A stretch of DNA of 64,000 nt from Devosia sp. 2618 (GCF_040546815.1 NZ_JBEPOO010000001.1:3782001-3846000), one strand, 5' to 3'; shown: positions 7,916 to 17,010, numbered from the stretch's first letter. Program-made: numbers and translations. The notes: generated from the sequence alone by a model not told the origin.

Positions 7916-9037
7916 ATGATTACTGCAGATGAGCTGGAGCAGGTTTCTGCCATTTTGGGCACCATCTATGACACAATTCTTGCCAAGTCGTCCTGGCAGG
8001 ACGTTCTGGAACAGACCTGCGCGTTACTGGCCGCTGAGGCTGGCAGCATCATCTTCCTCGACCCCGTGGGGCAGCGCGCTGCATATGCGTTCGAGCATGG
8101 CACGGATCCCAAATATTCAGAGCTTTTCCTCACCTACGGTTCGGCCAACCCCTTCATGCTTTCGGTCTTGCTGGCGCCAGTGGGGGAAGTCGCCAAGCCG
8201 CTGGAGTTGGTCGGACGCCAAGCCATTTCCAAAGAGCGCTTTTATAAGGAATGGTGTGAGCCGCAAAACTATGGCGACTTTATCGGAGGACTGGTGGCAC
8301 GACGCGATCGTCAGTTTGCTACCTTCTCTTTTGTGCGTCTTACGCATGAGCCGTTATTCGACGAACGAGAAGACCGGCTCTTGCGATTAATCGTGCCGCA
8401 TGTCGTGCGCAGCCTCACTATCGCCGAGGCTTTTGACGAGGTGGTGACTGAAAAACACGCCTATCTTGATACGTTGGACTTGTTGCGTAGTCCGGCCATG
8501 CTGGTGCGTTCTGATATGTCTGTAGCCTATGTCAACCCAGCCGGGCAGAACCTTGTACGCGAGCAAGACGGCGCTATAGCGCGGCTGGCCGATGGACGCC
8601 TGGTGCTGAATGACAAGCAGATATTCAGTGCCGTGCGGAGCGCCGTCGCATCGGACAGCGGCGCTCGCATGTTCATGCTGGGTGATCCACCCCATACCAG
8701 CATCTCGATTGTGCCGATCAAATCCTCCCAGCTCAGCGCGTTGCCCGTGGCCGATGCGACGAGCGCAATTTTCTTCTCGTCGGCAACTGCAAACCTGCCG
8801 CCGCCCGCTCAACCGTTGGTGGATGCCTTCGGCTTGACCCCGGCGGAGTTGCGCATTCTCATACTGTTGCTTGAGGGACGCACTCCAAACGCCATTGCCG
8901 ACGATATTGGCGTCGGCATTGCCACCGTCCGCACTCATATTGCCAGCCTTTTGGCCAAAACCGGCAGTGTACGGCAGCAAGATATGATCGCTAAGGTTGC
9001 GGCTTTGATGCCGCCCATAGGGGCGCTACCGAACTAA
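7916..9037 (+). CDS. LuxR-family transcriptional regulator
   Basis: The product is a 373-residue DNA-binding regulator. The N-terminal 150 residues (ITADELEQVSAILGTIYDTIL..., ...GGLVARRDRQFATFSF) resemble GAF/PAS-type sensory regions of stand-alone LuxR regulators. The last 65 residues are a LuxR helix-turn-helix (GLTPAELRILILLLEGRTP, IGVGIATVRTHIASLLAKTG), in which the consensus LSxRExEVL is replaced by LTPAELRIL. ATG 7916 is preferred because the protein proper begins there; ATG 7862 would add 18 residues and cannot be excluded. It converges with the next two minus-strand genes, five bases away, and may control them. The sensed signal is unknown. Confidence 0.8.
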   Translation: MITADELEQVSAILGTIYDTILAKSSWQDVLEQTCALLAAEAGSIIFLDPVGQRAAYAFEHGTDPKYSELFLTYGSANPFMLSVLLAPVGEVAKPLELVGRQAISKERFYKEWCEPQNYGDFIGGLVARRDRQFATFSFVRLTHEPLFDEREDRLLRLIVPHVVRSLTIAEAFDEVVTEKHAYLDTLDLLRSPAMLVRSDMSVAYVNPAGQNLVREQDGAIARLADGRLVLNDKQIFSAVRSAVASDSGARMFMLGDPPHTSISIVPIKSSQLSALPVADATSAIFFSSATANLPPPAQPLVDAFGLTPAELRILILLLEGRTPNAIADDIGVGIATVRTHIASLLAKTGSVRQQDMIAKVAALMPPIGALPN

Positions 9038-9041
9038 GTCT

Positions 9042-9737
9042 CTATTCTACTGTTACGGGCGAAAAGACACGGCGTGACGCCAATCCCAGATCGATCAGCG
9101 CCTCGACGCTGTCGACATCGGTAGGACTTTTCCAGAGCCGAACGGCCAATCCATTCGGTCCTATCCGATAGTTCAACCGGTCATCAAGGCCGGGGCGTCT
9201 GGCCTCCCACGGCGCTGAGAAATCTGCAATCTCGCGCAGCGGCAGCTTGGTAAAGGCTTCGGTGTCGGACAGTATCGACAGTGGCGGTGGATTTGGGCCG
9301 GGGATTTCGAAGTGTTTCAGCCCCGGCGGTATATTGTTGTGGGTGCGCATGTATTTGCCCATTGGGGTTTGGGCGAAACTCATGATCTTCTCTGCCATGA
9401 CCATCTCGCCGCGGGGGCGCAACGGTCCGATCATCACATTGCCTTCGGCAAACCGAACCGCCGGATCGAACCATTCCGTGTCGTAGGTAACCTGGCCCTT
9501 GTTTACATGGACGCGCATGATAACCAGCGACCAATCCGCTGTTTCGGGCACGAAGACCGTCTGGGAATATCCGTCAGGTGATTTCCCTTTACTCACCGTC
9601 CAGCCGCGCCGCGCAGCCAGCGCACGATAGGCGCCATAGCTGGCACTCGATCGACGGTCTACCGGCCGATTGAACCAGGACAATGCAAATACGGTAACGA
9701 AACCAAGGACGAACAAGATCGGCAAAAACGTTTCCAT
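9042..9737 (-). CDS. Hypothetical membrane-anchored protein, 231 aa
   Basis: I do not recognise this family. One N-terminal transmembrane helix (FLPILFVLGFVTVFALSWF, residues 4-22) is followed by a soluble domain with ASYGAYRALAARRGW and a Pro-rich middle (PGPNPPPLSIL), so it is likely anchored in the inner membrane. It starts 18 bp downstream of the OmpA-family gene on the same strand, so the two form an operon, and it converges with the LuxR gene. No catalytic motif is visible. A role in the cell envelope is suggested only by its partner. Confidence 0.7.
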   Translation of the reverse strand: METFLPILFVLGFVTVFALSWFNRPVDRRSSASYGAYRALAARRGWTVSKGKSPDGYSQTVFVPETADWSLVIMRVHVNKGQVTYDTEWFDPAVRFAEGNVMIGPLRPRGEMVMAEKIMSFAQTPMGKYMRTHNNIPPGLKHFEIPGPNPPPLSILSDTEAFTKLPLREIADFSAPWEARRPGLDDRLNYRIGPNGLAVRLWKSPTDVDSVEALIDLGLASRRVFSPVTVE

Positions 9738-9755
9738 GATCAGCTCTCCTTTCGA

Positions 9756-10724
9756 TTACCGCTGAACCAATTCAACCCGCCGGTTCAGCGCTCGACCCAC
9801 CTCGTCATCGTTGGATGCCACAGGCTCAGAAAACCCCCGGCCCTCGGCTATCAGACGATCGTCCGCAATCCCGTGTTGACTGACCAACGCAGACAAAACG
9901 GCCTGCGCACGACGCTGGCTCAAGTCGCGATTGTAGGCTGCGGTACCTTGCGTGTCGGTATGTCCAACGATGACCAGCCCAAGCTCGGGTGTTTCGTTGA
10001 GCAGTTCGGCGATGACACGAATCTGCGGGGAGGAGTCGGACCGTATGGCTGCGCTGTCGAAGTCAAACTGGATACCGTAGATGTCCACCTTGCCGTCAGA
10101 CCGCAGCTTCTGGCTCAGTTCGCTCACTTGCATCATGGCTAGTGCGCCGATCGCAATTTCGCCTGTCTCAACCACGCGAAGAAATAGGTGGCGTCCGAGG
10201 CTCTCGTCATCGGAAAACGCTAGGCTGGCATAGATTGCTCCATTGGCGGCGTTCTGTTTTGCCAATAGATAACGCGCATTCCCGTTGTAGAATTTGTTGG
10301 CGACTGGCTCGCCAATATCGAACCGCGGCATGGATGTACGACCGTCGAGCGCCAGTCCAAACATCAAGCCGGGGCGACCTCGTTTGTCGGCAAAACAGTC
10401 GCCCGCTTCTGCTGAGCAGACAAAAGCGGTGTCAAAGCCGCGCTGCTCCAGACCCAGCTGAAAGGTGCGGAGGGCCTCAAGGCTCGAGCGTCCCGTCGGC
10501 AGTCGATAATAGATCGTGTAAACCTTACCCTCGAGCGTATCCCAACCTTGCCCGGACTGCTCACGATTGTCTTCAATCGGCCCTGTGATGAGGTGTACTT
10601 CATCGAACTCGGCCTCCTGATACCCCAACTGGGTCGAACCCTCAAAATGCCCCACCAAAGGGTGGTCCTGCGCAACTGCGGGCGTGGCAAGCATCAACAG
10701 TGCAAGCGATAGAGTGCGGATCAT
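9756..10724 (-). CDS. OmpA-family protein with DUF4892-like N-terminal domain
   Basis: The 322-residue secreted protein starts with a signal peptide (IRTLSLALLMLATPAVAQ). Residues about 20-195 resemble DUF4892 (YTIYYRLPTGRSSLEALRTF). Residues about 205-322 form an OmpA/MotB peptidoglycan-binding domain, with GIQFDFDSAAI, VIVGHTDTQGTAAYN, LSQRRAQAVLSAL and the closing NRRVELV. It is predicted to sit in the periplasm or outer membrane and hold on to peptidoglycan. It is the first gene of a two-gene minus-strand operon with the membrane protein at 9042-9737. This arrangement near a LuxR regulator is common in accessory regions. Confidence 0.88.
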   Translation of the reverse strand: MIRTLSLALLMLATPAVAQDHPLVGHFEGSTQLGYQEAEFDEVHLITGPIEDNREQSGQGWDTLEGKVYTIYYRLPTGRSSLEALRTFQLGLEQRGFDTAFVCSAEAGDCFADKRGRPGLMFGLALDGRTSMPRFDIGEPVANKFYNGNARYLLAKQNAANGAIYASLAFSDDESLGRHLFLRVVETGEIAIGALAMMQVSELSQKLRSDGKVDIYGIQFDFDSAAIRSDSSPQIRVIAELLNETPELGLVIVGHTDTQGTAAYNRDLSQRRAQAVLSALVSQHGIADDRLIAEGRGFSEPVASNDDEVGRALNRRVELVQR

Positions 10725-11059
10725 GGTGGCCCCTCAAATGTCCTGCACGGCGTGTGCAAGCGCAGTTTGTCGGCCCAGGCAGACAAGCGCGTCCTTCATT
10801 TGGAGGAGACTGCCGACACGCAGAACCTCGACCAAAACATCCCACTCAAACGGACGGTCCGCCACATCGGAAACAGTCCGTGCGGCAGATGCGCAATGAA
10901 AGCCAGCTGTGTTTTCTTCTGTGTCTTTCAACGACAACTGCGCATAAGACCTCAACGGGCCATGCCGAAGATGAGCAGCATGCTAACCGGACATCAGGAG
11001 TTCGGATAAGAGCAAAGCCGACCTTCCCCAAAGCATCGTGCTTAGTCGACGCAGACGCG
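10725..11059. other. Spacer; possible 73-codon minus-strand frame
   Basis: No firm gene is seen. A minus-strand open frame (10734-10955, 73 codons) ends just before the OmpA-family start. It has no clear ribosome site and no recognisable domain, so it is not called. The stretch probably carries the promoter of the OmpA-family operon and the 3' region of the crystallin-type gene at 11060. Confidence 0.35.
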
Positions 11060-11530
11060 CTAATTTGTGCGGCAGAACACCACTGCCGAAGAAAATACGT
11101 CGTTCAGCTGGCCAAAGTTGGTCGCCGGCACGGGCATCCATTGGCCCTTCATTTCGCGATGCTCGTACAGTAATGCGCCGCAGGCCGTATCACAGGTCGC
11201 AGAGGAAGCTCGGTCGTTCCATTCGTTGCCGAAAAACACGAACCTGCCAACGAGGTACTCTTCACCCGTGAAAGTGCCGGTATCGAGTTGCGTTGCCATC
11301 AAGCGCGTGTTTTGGCCCTTGTAGTTGACATGCTCATAGAGAGTGCAGCCCCGCCCCTGACGCTGCAGGAGATCACCTGGCGTTCGTCCAATCCGCAAGC
11401 GCAGTTCGTTAAGCGCTCGGTCGTCTAGTAGCGGGCCCCCTTTTAGAGGGGAGCTGATTTGAGCGACGGCGGGCGCCACACAGCCAATTGCCACAAAAGC
11501 CGTTACGGCCGCACGTATAAGCACTTTCAT
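11060..11530 (-). CDS. Secreted beta/gamma-crystallin-like protein (peptidase inhibitor I36 type)
   Basis: The 156-residue exported protein has a signal peptide (KVLIRAAVTAFVAIGCVAPAVAQ) and two Greek-key-like motifs: CTLYEHVNYKGQNTRL near residue 61 and ALLYEHREMKGQWMPV near 116, the second ending in NDVFSSAVVFC. Six cysteines suggest disulfide bonds in the periplasm or outside the cell. This pattern is known from the beta/gamma-crystallin and I36 families, some of which bind calcium or inhibit proteases. ATG 11530 is chosen because AAGGAG stands 5 bases upstream; the frame continues open for 46 codons further up without a ribosome site. A relative with SH3 domains lies at 12887-13768. Confidence 0.8.
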   Translation of the reverse strand: MKVLIRAAVTAFVAIGCVAPAVAQISSPLKGGPLLDDRALNELRLRIGRTPGDLLQRQGRGCTLYEHVNYKGQNTRLMATQLDTGTFTGEEYLVGRFVFFGNEWNDRASSATCDTACGALLYEHREMKGQWMPVPATNFGQLNDVFSSAVVFCRTN

Positions 11531-11848
11531 GGGACTCCTTTCGTCGCTCGCCCTGCTTTGGCTAGCAGCGAACATTCTGCGGCGCCTCATCCAGATGAAG
11601 TAGAAAGACGCACCTTCTGCGTGCTTCCGCCAGCTGACGTCGGCACTCATTCCCGGCGCATCCAACACGCAGAACCGAATTATGTACGATCATTTGCGAT
11701 GTCTGTGACCATTGGCAAAAATCCCAGCGCTAACAAATCGCACTGAACACTCTGGCGCATGCGCGAAAATCTTCTAATCCAAATGAAGGACGCATGTGTC
11801 GCCCGCGAGTGAGAAGCTTGAAAATCTGTTGTCGCTGAAGGCAAGCCA
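11531..11848. other. Divergent promoter region, no gene
   Basis: This 318-bp stretch separates the minus-strand crystallin-type gene and the plus-strand secreted protein. I see no gene or clear repeat; it presumably holds both promoters. Confidence 0.35.
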
Positions 11849-12448
11849 ATGCGCGTCTTAGTGTGTACCGTTTTGTTTTTCCCGAACGTTTCTATGCCTG
11901 CATCTGCTGACTGCATAGGCGACATCGTTGACGCCATCTCCCGACGCGTTACAGGTGGCCCCTACCAATCCATCACAACTGTCCCAACTGCAGATCTGCA
12001 GTTTGAAACAGTAAGTACGTTCGTACCGCCCAAAGCATACGCGGGTGTTTCCTCTATCGGGGATACCCGGACGGAAGTTGTCGTGATCGGGGACGAAGCA
12101 CGGATGCGAAATACAAACGCCTTCACCGGTGCTGCGCCCGCTTGGATGAAGTTACCACCCGGCGCGGCAACACCGCTCCGCTCCGGTGCTGAAGGGCGCG
12201 TTGCGCCTGAGGAATTGAGAGGCGCACACTGCCCCGGTGAACGCCGTAAAGAGGGTGCGCCTTATCAGTTCTATTCCTATTCCTATAGCCGACAAGCACG
12301 CTCGTTTAACGTTGAACTGCTAGTAGACCCGGTCACGGGCTTGCCCGTCGAAGAACGAATTTCCGCAGCAGGAGACGGCAGCGCGAATACCGCCGTAACG
12401 CTCTACCGCTACGATGACACGGTGACTGTGGATCGACCTGCAGATTGA
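11849..12448 (+). CDS. Hypothetical secreted protein, 199 aa
   Basis: I do not recognise this protein. The first 21 residues (RVLVCTVLFFPNVSMPASA) look like an export signal. The mature part contains SYSYSRQARSFNVELLVDPVTGLPVEERI and VTLYRYDDTV, a beta-rich pattern reminiscent of lipoprotein-carrier-like folds, but I cannot assign a family. It starts at 11849, with AAGG (11837-11840) upstream. The gene lies among other exported island proteins and is followed by a decayed frame on the same strand. Confidence 0.6.
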   Translation: MRVLVCTVLFFPNVSMPASADCIGDIVDAISRRVTGGPYQSITTVPTADLQFETVSTFVPPKAYAGVSSIGDTRTEVVVIGDEARMRNTNAFTGAAPAWMKLPPGAATPLRSGAEGRVAPEELRGAHCPGERRKEGAPYQFYSYSYSRQARSFNVELLVDPVTGLPVEERISAAGDGSANTAVTLYRYDDTVTVDRPAD

Positions 12449-12892
12449 CCCATGGCAGCGCCGCTGGGCAAAACACTACCGTGATCAATCTCGAGCCCGG
12501 CACATATACGGTCACGCCATCGCCACCATCGATTGGGAAATGGCCAGTCTTACCACGGCCAATGTCAGCGCAACCGAAATCACTGTGCCCGAGACTGCCA
12601 ACGCGGTTGAGCCTGCCGTGACGGTCTCGTTCTGCCTACAGTCCCAGATTGTACCTGTTGGTCTGGTCCTCACCAAGGTGACGGCAAGCGATGTGGCGTT
12701 CAAGTGGGGGCCTCAGCCTGGGGTGGTGGTGGGCGAATATGTGCTCGTTACCACCACGGGGCGGAACCGGCCACTGGGTCGAGGACGGCACGGTTGTGCC
12801 GCTGGATGGGCCTGGTGCAGCGACCAGCTTTATAGATGGCCCGCACCTGTGTGTCGAAGCTGCGGCACGGCCGCTAGACGACCAATCTAATC
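12449..12892 (+). pseudogene. Decayed secreted beta-sandwich-like gene
   Basis: Coding-like peptides occur in three successive plus-strand frames: NTTVINLEPGTYTVTPSPP near 12470, then ITVPETANAVEPAVTVSF and VLTKVTASDVAFKWG (12580-12710), then GHWVEDGTVVPLDGPG and FIDGPHLCVEAA to about 12892. The switches between frames suggest two or more frameshifts in what was a secreted, Thr/Val-rich beta protein. The parent family is not recognised. Its end overlaps the convergent SH3/crystallin gene. Confidence 0.4.
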
Positions 12893-13768
12893 AAGAACGA
12901 TGATCCAGGATATCCGGTCGTTGAATATCCCGAGCTGGCCGGCGCCTTCTGTTATTGTTCGACACTCGCCCTTCTCATAGGCATGCTGACAGAATTTGAC
13001 GGTGAGCGGCCCCGTGATCTTGATCGACGAAATAGCGTCGTTCCAAAAACCCATACTCTCGGCGAGGTTCGCATAGAACACGTTGGGGTTCATGCAGAAG
13101 CTGCGCCCTCCGTAGTTGATGTGCTCGTAAAAGCACGCTTGGGGACGCTCGGACAAAAAGGGCGGAGCTTCGCGACCAATCACGATGCCTGGATTGGCAG
13201 TCATTCCCCCTGAATTGGCACCGCCAGCAAGCGGCGCCCCAGTGCGCCTATCTTGGCGCGTCGTACCAGTTTCAAGAACCCAGCCGCGTTGGCCATTGCT
13301 GCGCGAAACAAGGCAATAGTCGTCTTGACATCGTAGCAACACCATCGCTTCGCCTATCGGAATTTCAGCAAGGGCATTGAAGGATCGTCCGGGGCCGTCC
13401 CGCAGATTGAGCCGTGCTTTCGCGACGAGATCAACCAACGAGAATCCGGACACGTCTTCAAATACAACTCTGTCTGAATCGGGAGCGAAGGACGTCGTGC
13501 TGTGCTGCGCCTGAGGTATCCAGCCCTTCTTGTTGTTGCTGAACGATATATAGCAGAAGTTGTTTTTGCACTCAGCTTGCCAAACCGGTGTCGCTCGGGG
13601 CAGACGCGCCATGATTGGGTATTGCTGTCCAGGCCCGGAACGTACATCAACATCCGTTAGCATCCAAAACTGTCTCTCGTTGGCAAAACTTTCGATAGAG
13701 ACGCAGAGCATGACCCCTGCCATCACCAAGGGACTGCATATCGACTTTGTGAAGTGACTGACGTCCAT
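12887..13768 (-). CDS. Secreted protein with two SH3b domains and a beta/gamma-crystallin domain
   Basis: The 293-residue exported protein has an N-terminal signal segment (ICSPLVMAGVMLCVSIESFA). Two bacterial SH3 domains follow: DVDVRSGPGQQYP near residue 39 and LNLRDGPGRSFN near 119. After a linker, the C-terminal third has paired crystallin motifs, CFYEHINYGGRSFCM and VKFCQHAYEKGECRTI, each ending in a (W/F)NDxISxI block. SH3b domains usually bind cell wall or peptides, so this is probably a periplasmic or surface protein. The C-terminal part is related to the gene at 11060-11530, which suggests a small island family built by domain shuffling. Confidence 0.85.
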   Translation of the reverse strand: MDVSHFTKSICSPLVMAGVMLCVSIESFANERQFWMLTDVDVRSGPGQQYPIMARLPRATPVWQAECKNNFCYISFSNNKKGWIPQAQHSTTSFAPDSDRVVFEDVSGFSLVDLVAKARLNLRDGPGRSFNALAEIPIGEAMVLLRCQDDYCLVSRSNGQRGWVLETGTTRQDRRTGAPLAGGANSGGMTANPGIVIGREAPPFLSERPQACFYEHINYGGRSFCMNPNVFYANLAESMGFWNDAISSIKITGPLTVKFCQHAYEKGECRTITEGAGQLGIFNDRISWIIVLD

Positions 13769-14800
13769 TCCTGCCTCCGAGTTGGCGCGGTCAACATCTG
13801 AAGCCCGCCCAACTAGACAAGCTCAGTTCATCACATCCTTCTTCCTCCATTTGAAGGGGGCACGGATGCCCGCTGTCGTCTGCTTCTTTATACAGAGGGT
13901 TTATCGATGATGAGCCGAGGCTGGTCTCAAAGCAAAACTTGGTAAGCGCTCGGTTGCCACCCCGGGCATGGGTGGTACTGGTCCTACGTCTTGGACTTCC
14001 TCGCCAAAGCGCCCATCGAAACATCCGTGTCATCGACGGCGACACCTTCGAGCAACACAACGCCTTCAGAAGTCTAGGCGCGGCGCCTAGAGTGATCTAC
14101 GGACACGCGGGGGGCGAGTGTCTGCTTCCGATAGCGTTCGCCTAAAAGCTGCCTGACTGCCAACGGCCCCAAACTCGTCAGCGGACTATAGGTGGCGAGT
14201 GTCTGCTTTTCGCCCAACTTCCCCCAAAAGCCGCCTGTCGCCTTCCCACCACGGTCGAGACATTGCTGCGGAATTAGTTGACTGGTAGCTTTTGGGGGAG
14301 CCGTAGCGGCGACTTGGGGCGCCTTTCTGTCTGCCGGAAAAGGGGCAGTCCGGTCGGTTCCTCTAGTAGCAAGCCCGCTTGGAATTTTGATTAGTTGCTC
14401 CAATCCTTAAGCCGCTGAATTCAAGTGGATTTTGATCGATCCATGAGTCATTGACACGTTGGTTTAGAATTTTGGCGGCGCAATATAGAGACAATGTTGC
14501 ATTTGAACTGGGCGGATTTTTTTAGTGACTTGGCTACATCGCTCAGAGCAATTTTGGTTTAACTGCTTCGCCAAAATTTCTGCCCGTAGACAAAACGCTG
14601 GGACCCATGATGAGTCGTTGTCGAAAACACGGGTTCGAAGGCTACGAGCCCTCATCGCCACTGTTTCGTACAATGGTTGTCAGTCAGTGTTTGCCGTCAC
14701 CTAAGTCCCGTGGTTCCGCCCATGTTCTAGAATAATGGGCGGACAATAGATTTTGTGCGGCGGCGGCAAACAAAGTCTCAGGTGTGCCCAGCACGTTCTG
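13769..14800. other. 1-kb gene-free region with repeat fragments
   Basis: No gene is supported. Around 14110-14240 two GGCGAGTGTCTGCTT copies and CCCCCAAAAGCCGCCTGTC occur; the latter is found again, inverted, near 5013-5031. At about 14285 AGCTTTTGGGGGAGC is a partial inverted copy. The open frames here (for example 14074-14403) are made of these repeats. The part near 14400-14700 is A+T-rich and holds nothing I recognise. Confidence 0.45.
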
Positions 14801-15178
14801 TTAGCCGTGGCCTTCGCGCTTAACCCTACTAAGGTCAGACCTCAGCTCAGTTACCAGGTTGGACACGGTTAGTTGCCAGTTCTCGGGCAACTCCAGATAT
14901 CGCTTGATGAGCGTCTGAGTTCTAGCGTCCAACCTTTGCGGCCCGGCGTCATCCCAGCCTAGGATGGTATTTGGGTCGACTTCAAAATACCTGCACAGCG
15001 CGACGAATATCAGTAGGTCTGGTACGCTGCGCCCCTGCTCATACTTGCTTATGGTTTGTTTCTGGACGCCTACGCCTTCGGCAATTCTCTCTTGGTTGAG
15101 ATGCGGCCTCTCCGTCCGCATATCTGTAAGGTGCTGCCGGAAACTCTGCCACTCCCTGCTGCTAAGATCACGCGTCAC
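14801..15178 (-). CDS. XRE-family HTH transcriptional repressor
   Basis: The 125-residue regulator has a Cro/CI-type helix-turn-helix at about residues 12-75: MRTERPHLNQERIAEGVGVQ, KQTISKYEQGRSVPDL, LIFVALCRYFEVDPNTIL. The short C-terminal helix region (TLIKRYLELPENWQLTVSNL) is likely used for dimerisation. It is divergent from the unknown gene at 15387, with an 8-bp inverted repeat between them that could be its operator. Near rep and recombinase genes it is probably the maintenance or lysogeny-like repressor of the element; this role is inferred from context. Confidence 0.85.
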   Translation of the reverse strand: MTRDLSSREWQSFRQHLTDMRTERPHLNQERIAEGVGVQKQTISKYEQGRSVPDLLIFVALCRYFEVDPNTILGWDDAGPQRLDARTQTLIKRYLELPENWQLTVSNLVTELRSDLSRVKREGHG

Positions 15179-15216
15179 GATTCAGCTCCCCACCAAGGCA
15201 TTTACAAGTGCCACCT

Positions 15217-15250
15217 ATCGTGTATTTCGTAAAGAATCTCAGTACACGAT
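15217..15250. promoter_or_regulatory. Candidate operator for the XRE repressor
   Basis: ATCGTGTA (15217-15224) and its exact complement TACACGAT (15243-15250) are separated by 18 bp, 39 bp upstream of the repressor's start and in the divergent promoter region. Size and place fit an autoregulatory operator. Confidence 0.35.
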
Positions 15251-15386
15251 CCGGTATTGAATGTTCGATCGGGCTGGCGCTAAAACAAGCCCGACGAGCA
15301 GTTAGCACGTCAATCCAAAAATCTAGATCATCAATAACTTGCCAACAGGCGGGACGTATCCGCTTGACTGAAATAAAGGATATTCA

Positions 15387-15962
15387 ATGAATTATTTAAT
15401 CGATTTTGAAACCGAACGTACCACCGTACAAATTGTAAAAATATTAGGTCGACAGTATCGACCAATTGAGGCAGATGCGCCGCCGGAACTTCTTAGTTTT
15501 ACGCTATACTATGATCGGCCGGGAATCGCATCAGCAGGTACAAATGTGCCATCGGAGTGTATTGGGCTCGACCATGCCAAGATTGAATACGTCTTGCAGA
15601 TCCACCTCGGATCCAGCTGGTCTGAACACGCAATTCTGAAATCCAGCCGCGAACCTGCGTTTCTGGACGACGGTACCTTTGTCGTTGTCTATCTACTTGT
15701 GATCAGGCCCGAACGAGATTTCTTCCAAGGAGATGTGTTCCGAGCCGAGCAAATGTTCATCGACTGCGAACTGAACGCAGGGTTCATTTTGAATGGGCCA
15801 CTGACGGTTCAGGACGCAGTACGAATGGCAACTGTGGGCCCAGATTTCGACGTTAACCTGCTGAAGGGTTTCGCGAGAGATATTGACCCGGAGGAATTGG
15901 ACCGGCTGCCATTTCTACCGCTTGAGGATTTGTATCCAGGTGGCTTTGATGACCATGGTTAG
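15387..15962 (+). CDS. Hypothetical protein, 191 aa, beside XRE and rep genes
   Basis: I do not recognise this protein. It is acidic, soluble and without signal peptide; the N-terminal part is beta-rich (IDFETERTTVQIVKILG, LLSFTLYYDRPG) and the C-terminus is Asp/Glu/Pro-rich (DIDPEELDRLPFLPLEDLYPG). ATG 15387 has AAGGA (15375-15379) seven bases upstream. It is divergent from the XRE repressor and convergent with rep, with 217 bp of gene-free DNA between it and rep. An immunity or anti-defence role is possible but there is no direct sign of it. Confidence 0.6.
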   Translation: MNYLIDFETERTTVQIVKILGRQYRPIEADAPPELLSFTLYYDRPGIASAGTNVPSECIGLDHAKIEYVLQIHLGSSWSEHAILKSSREPAFLDDGTFVVVYLLVIRPERDFFQGDVFRAEQMFIDCELNAGFILNGPLTVQDAVRMATVGPDFDVNLLKGFARDIDPEELDRLPFLPLEDLYPGGFDDHG

Positions 15963-16179
15963 CAGTACCGTCGGCCCAAAATTCCGTGTGGCGCATTTCA
16001 AGGCAATCAAATTAAGCAAGACGATCCGGTTCGAGGTAACTCTCGACCGGGTCGTCCGACAGTTGGCCAATTGCGACCTGCTTACGTCTTCCTGCTCAAT
16101 TGGTTCACGCAGTACGATCTTAACAGGTATAGCCAACGGATTGCTGTACCCCCAGGAGCCATAAACTTTAAGCGATAGA

Positions 16180-17010
16180 CTAGACGCCTTCGGCCACAGG
16201 ATCCTGACCATATAGCGCCTCATAGTTCATCTCAGCCAATCGCTCACGCTGAAGCCCAGCTCGCAGTCGCTTAACCTCCGCAGTGACCTGTTCGTATTTC
16301 CTCAGGTACCCCCAACCAATGGAGTTAGATAGTGATGGACTAGGGTAGATGCGAAGATCGTCAAGGCTACCCGTTGAGCTATTTGTCGACTTAACGAATG
16401 CCTTCACGGCGTAGTCCATGCCTTGTGTGGAGTCCCAAGGAACAGACAGAATGCTGTCCATATGGGTCCGCTCTCTAAGAACCTTAAGCTGTTGATCATC
16501 GCCAATGGCTGCAGCATACGATGCACGGTGCGTACTACGAGTCACAATGATCGCATGCCAATGAAGATTCGTGATTTGGCTACCGGATGATCGTGCGAAC
16601 TTTGCTTCAGGATGATCCAACGCAACGATTGCTAATGGCCAGGCCGGAGCTTGCGAGCGTCTAGTCCAGTGGTTACCCAGTACCGTTTTGGCCAGGCCAG
16701 TGTACAGGTTGTGGAAAGCGTCCATTTCAAAGGTCGCATCGGATTGTGCAACGCCATGGTTGTACTTGCGCATGTACATTTTGCGTCTGTGGAAAGTGCC
16801 AGTCACAAAGAAGGCATTTTTAGTGAGGTATTCGTCTAGCGACGAATAGCGTTCCGCAGGTTCGGTGGATCGATAATCAGCAATAATACCAGCGAACCAC
16901 TTGCCATACATATGCTTCAATTGATTCACAGTCAGGGTTGAACTAGAATTTTTAGTCAACTTCAAATTAGATTTTTCAAATATTTTTCTAGATTTAATAA
17001 GTTTTTTCAC
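16180..17010 (-). CDS. HUH-endonuclease Rep-like protein (inovirus Gp2/YagK-like)
   Basis: The 276-residue protein shows the three motifs of rolling-circle initiators in order. Motif I is FFVTGTF (67-73), motif II is the metal-binding H150-W-H152 in NLHWHAIIV, and motif III is Y200-A-V-K203 in MDYAVKAFVKS. Such proteins nick a single strand at an origin through the Tyr. The arrangement resembles inovirus Gp2/YagK-type proteins more than plasmid Rep; this family call is inference. The start is GTG 17010. The sequence is markedly A+T-rich at its 5' end, unlike the core. The 110 bp upstream are repeated near 3924-4031, next to a decayed rep start. Confidence 0.65.
   Translation of the reverse strand: MKKLIKSRKIFEKSNLKLTKNSSSTLTVNQLKHMYGKWFAGIIADYRSTEPAERYSSLDEYLTKNAFFVTGTFHRRKMYMRKYNHGVAQSDATFEMDAFHNLYTGLAKTVLGNHWTRRSQAPAWPLAIVALDHPEAKFARSSGSQITNLHWHAIIVTRSTHRASYAAAIGDDQQLKVLRERTHMDSILSVPWDSTQGMDYAVKAFVKSTNSSTGSLDDLRIYPSPSLSNSIGWGYLRKYEQVTAEVKRLRAGLQRERLAEMNYEALYGQDPVAEGV

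Noticed and set aside
10734..10955. 73-codon frame before the OmpA-family gene
   Set aside because: No ribosome site and no family resemblance; it could still be real but is not supported.
14074..14403. Minus-strand frame in the 1-kb spacer
   Set aside because: Composed of the dispersed AAAAGC-CGCC repeats; no start signal.
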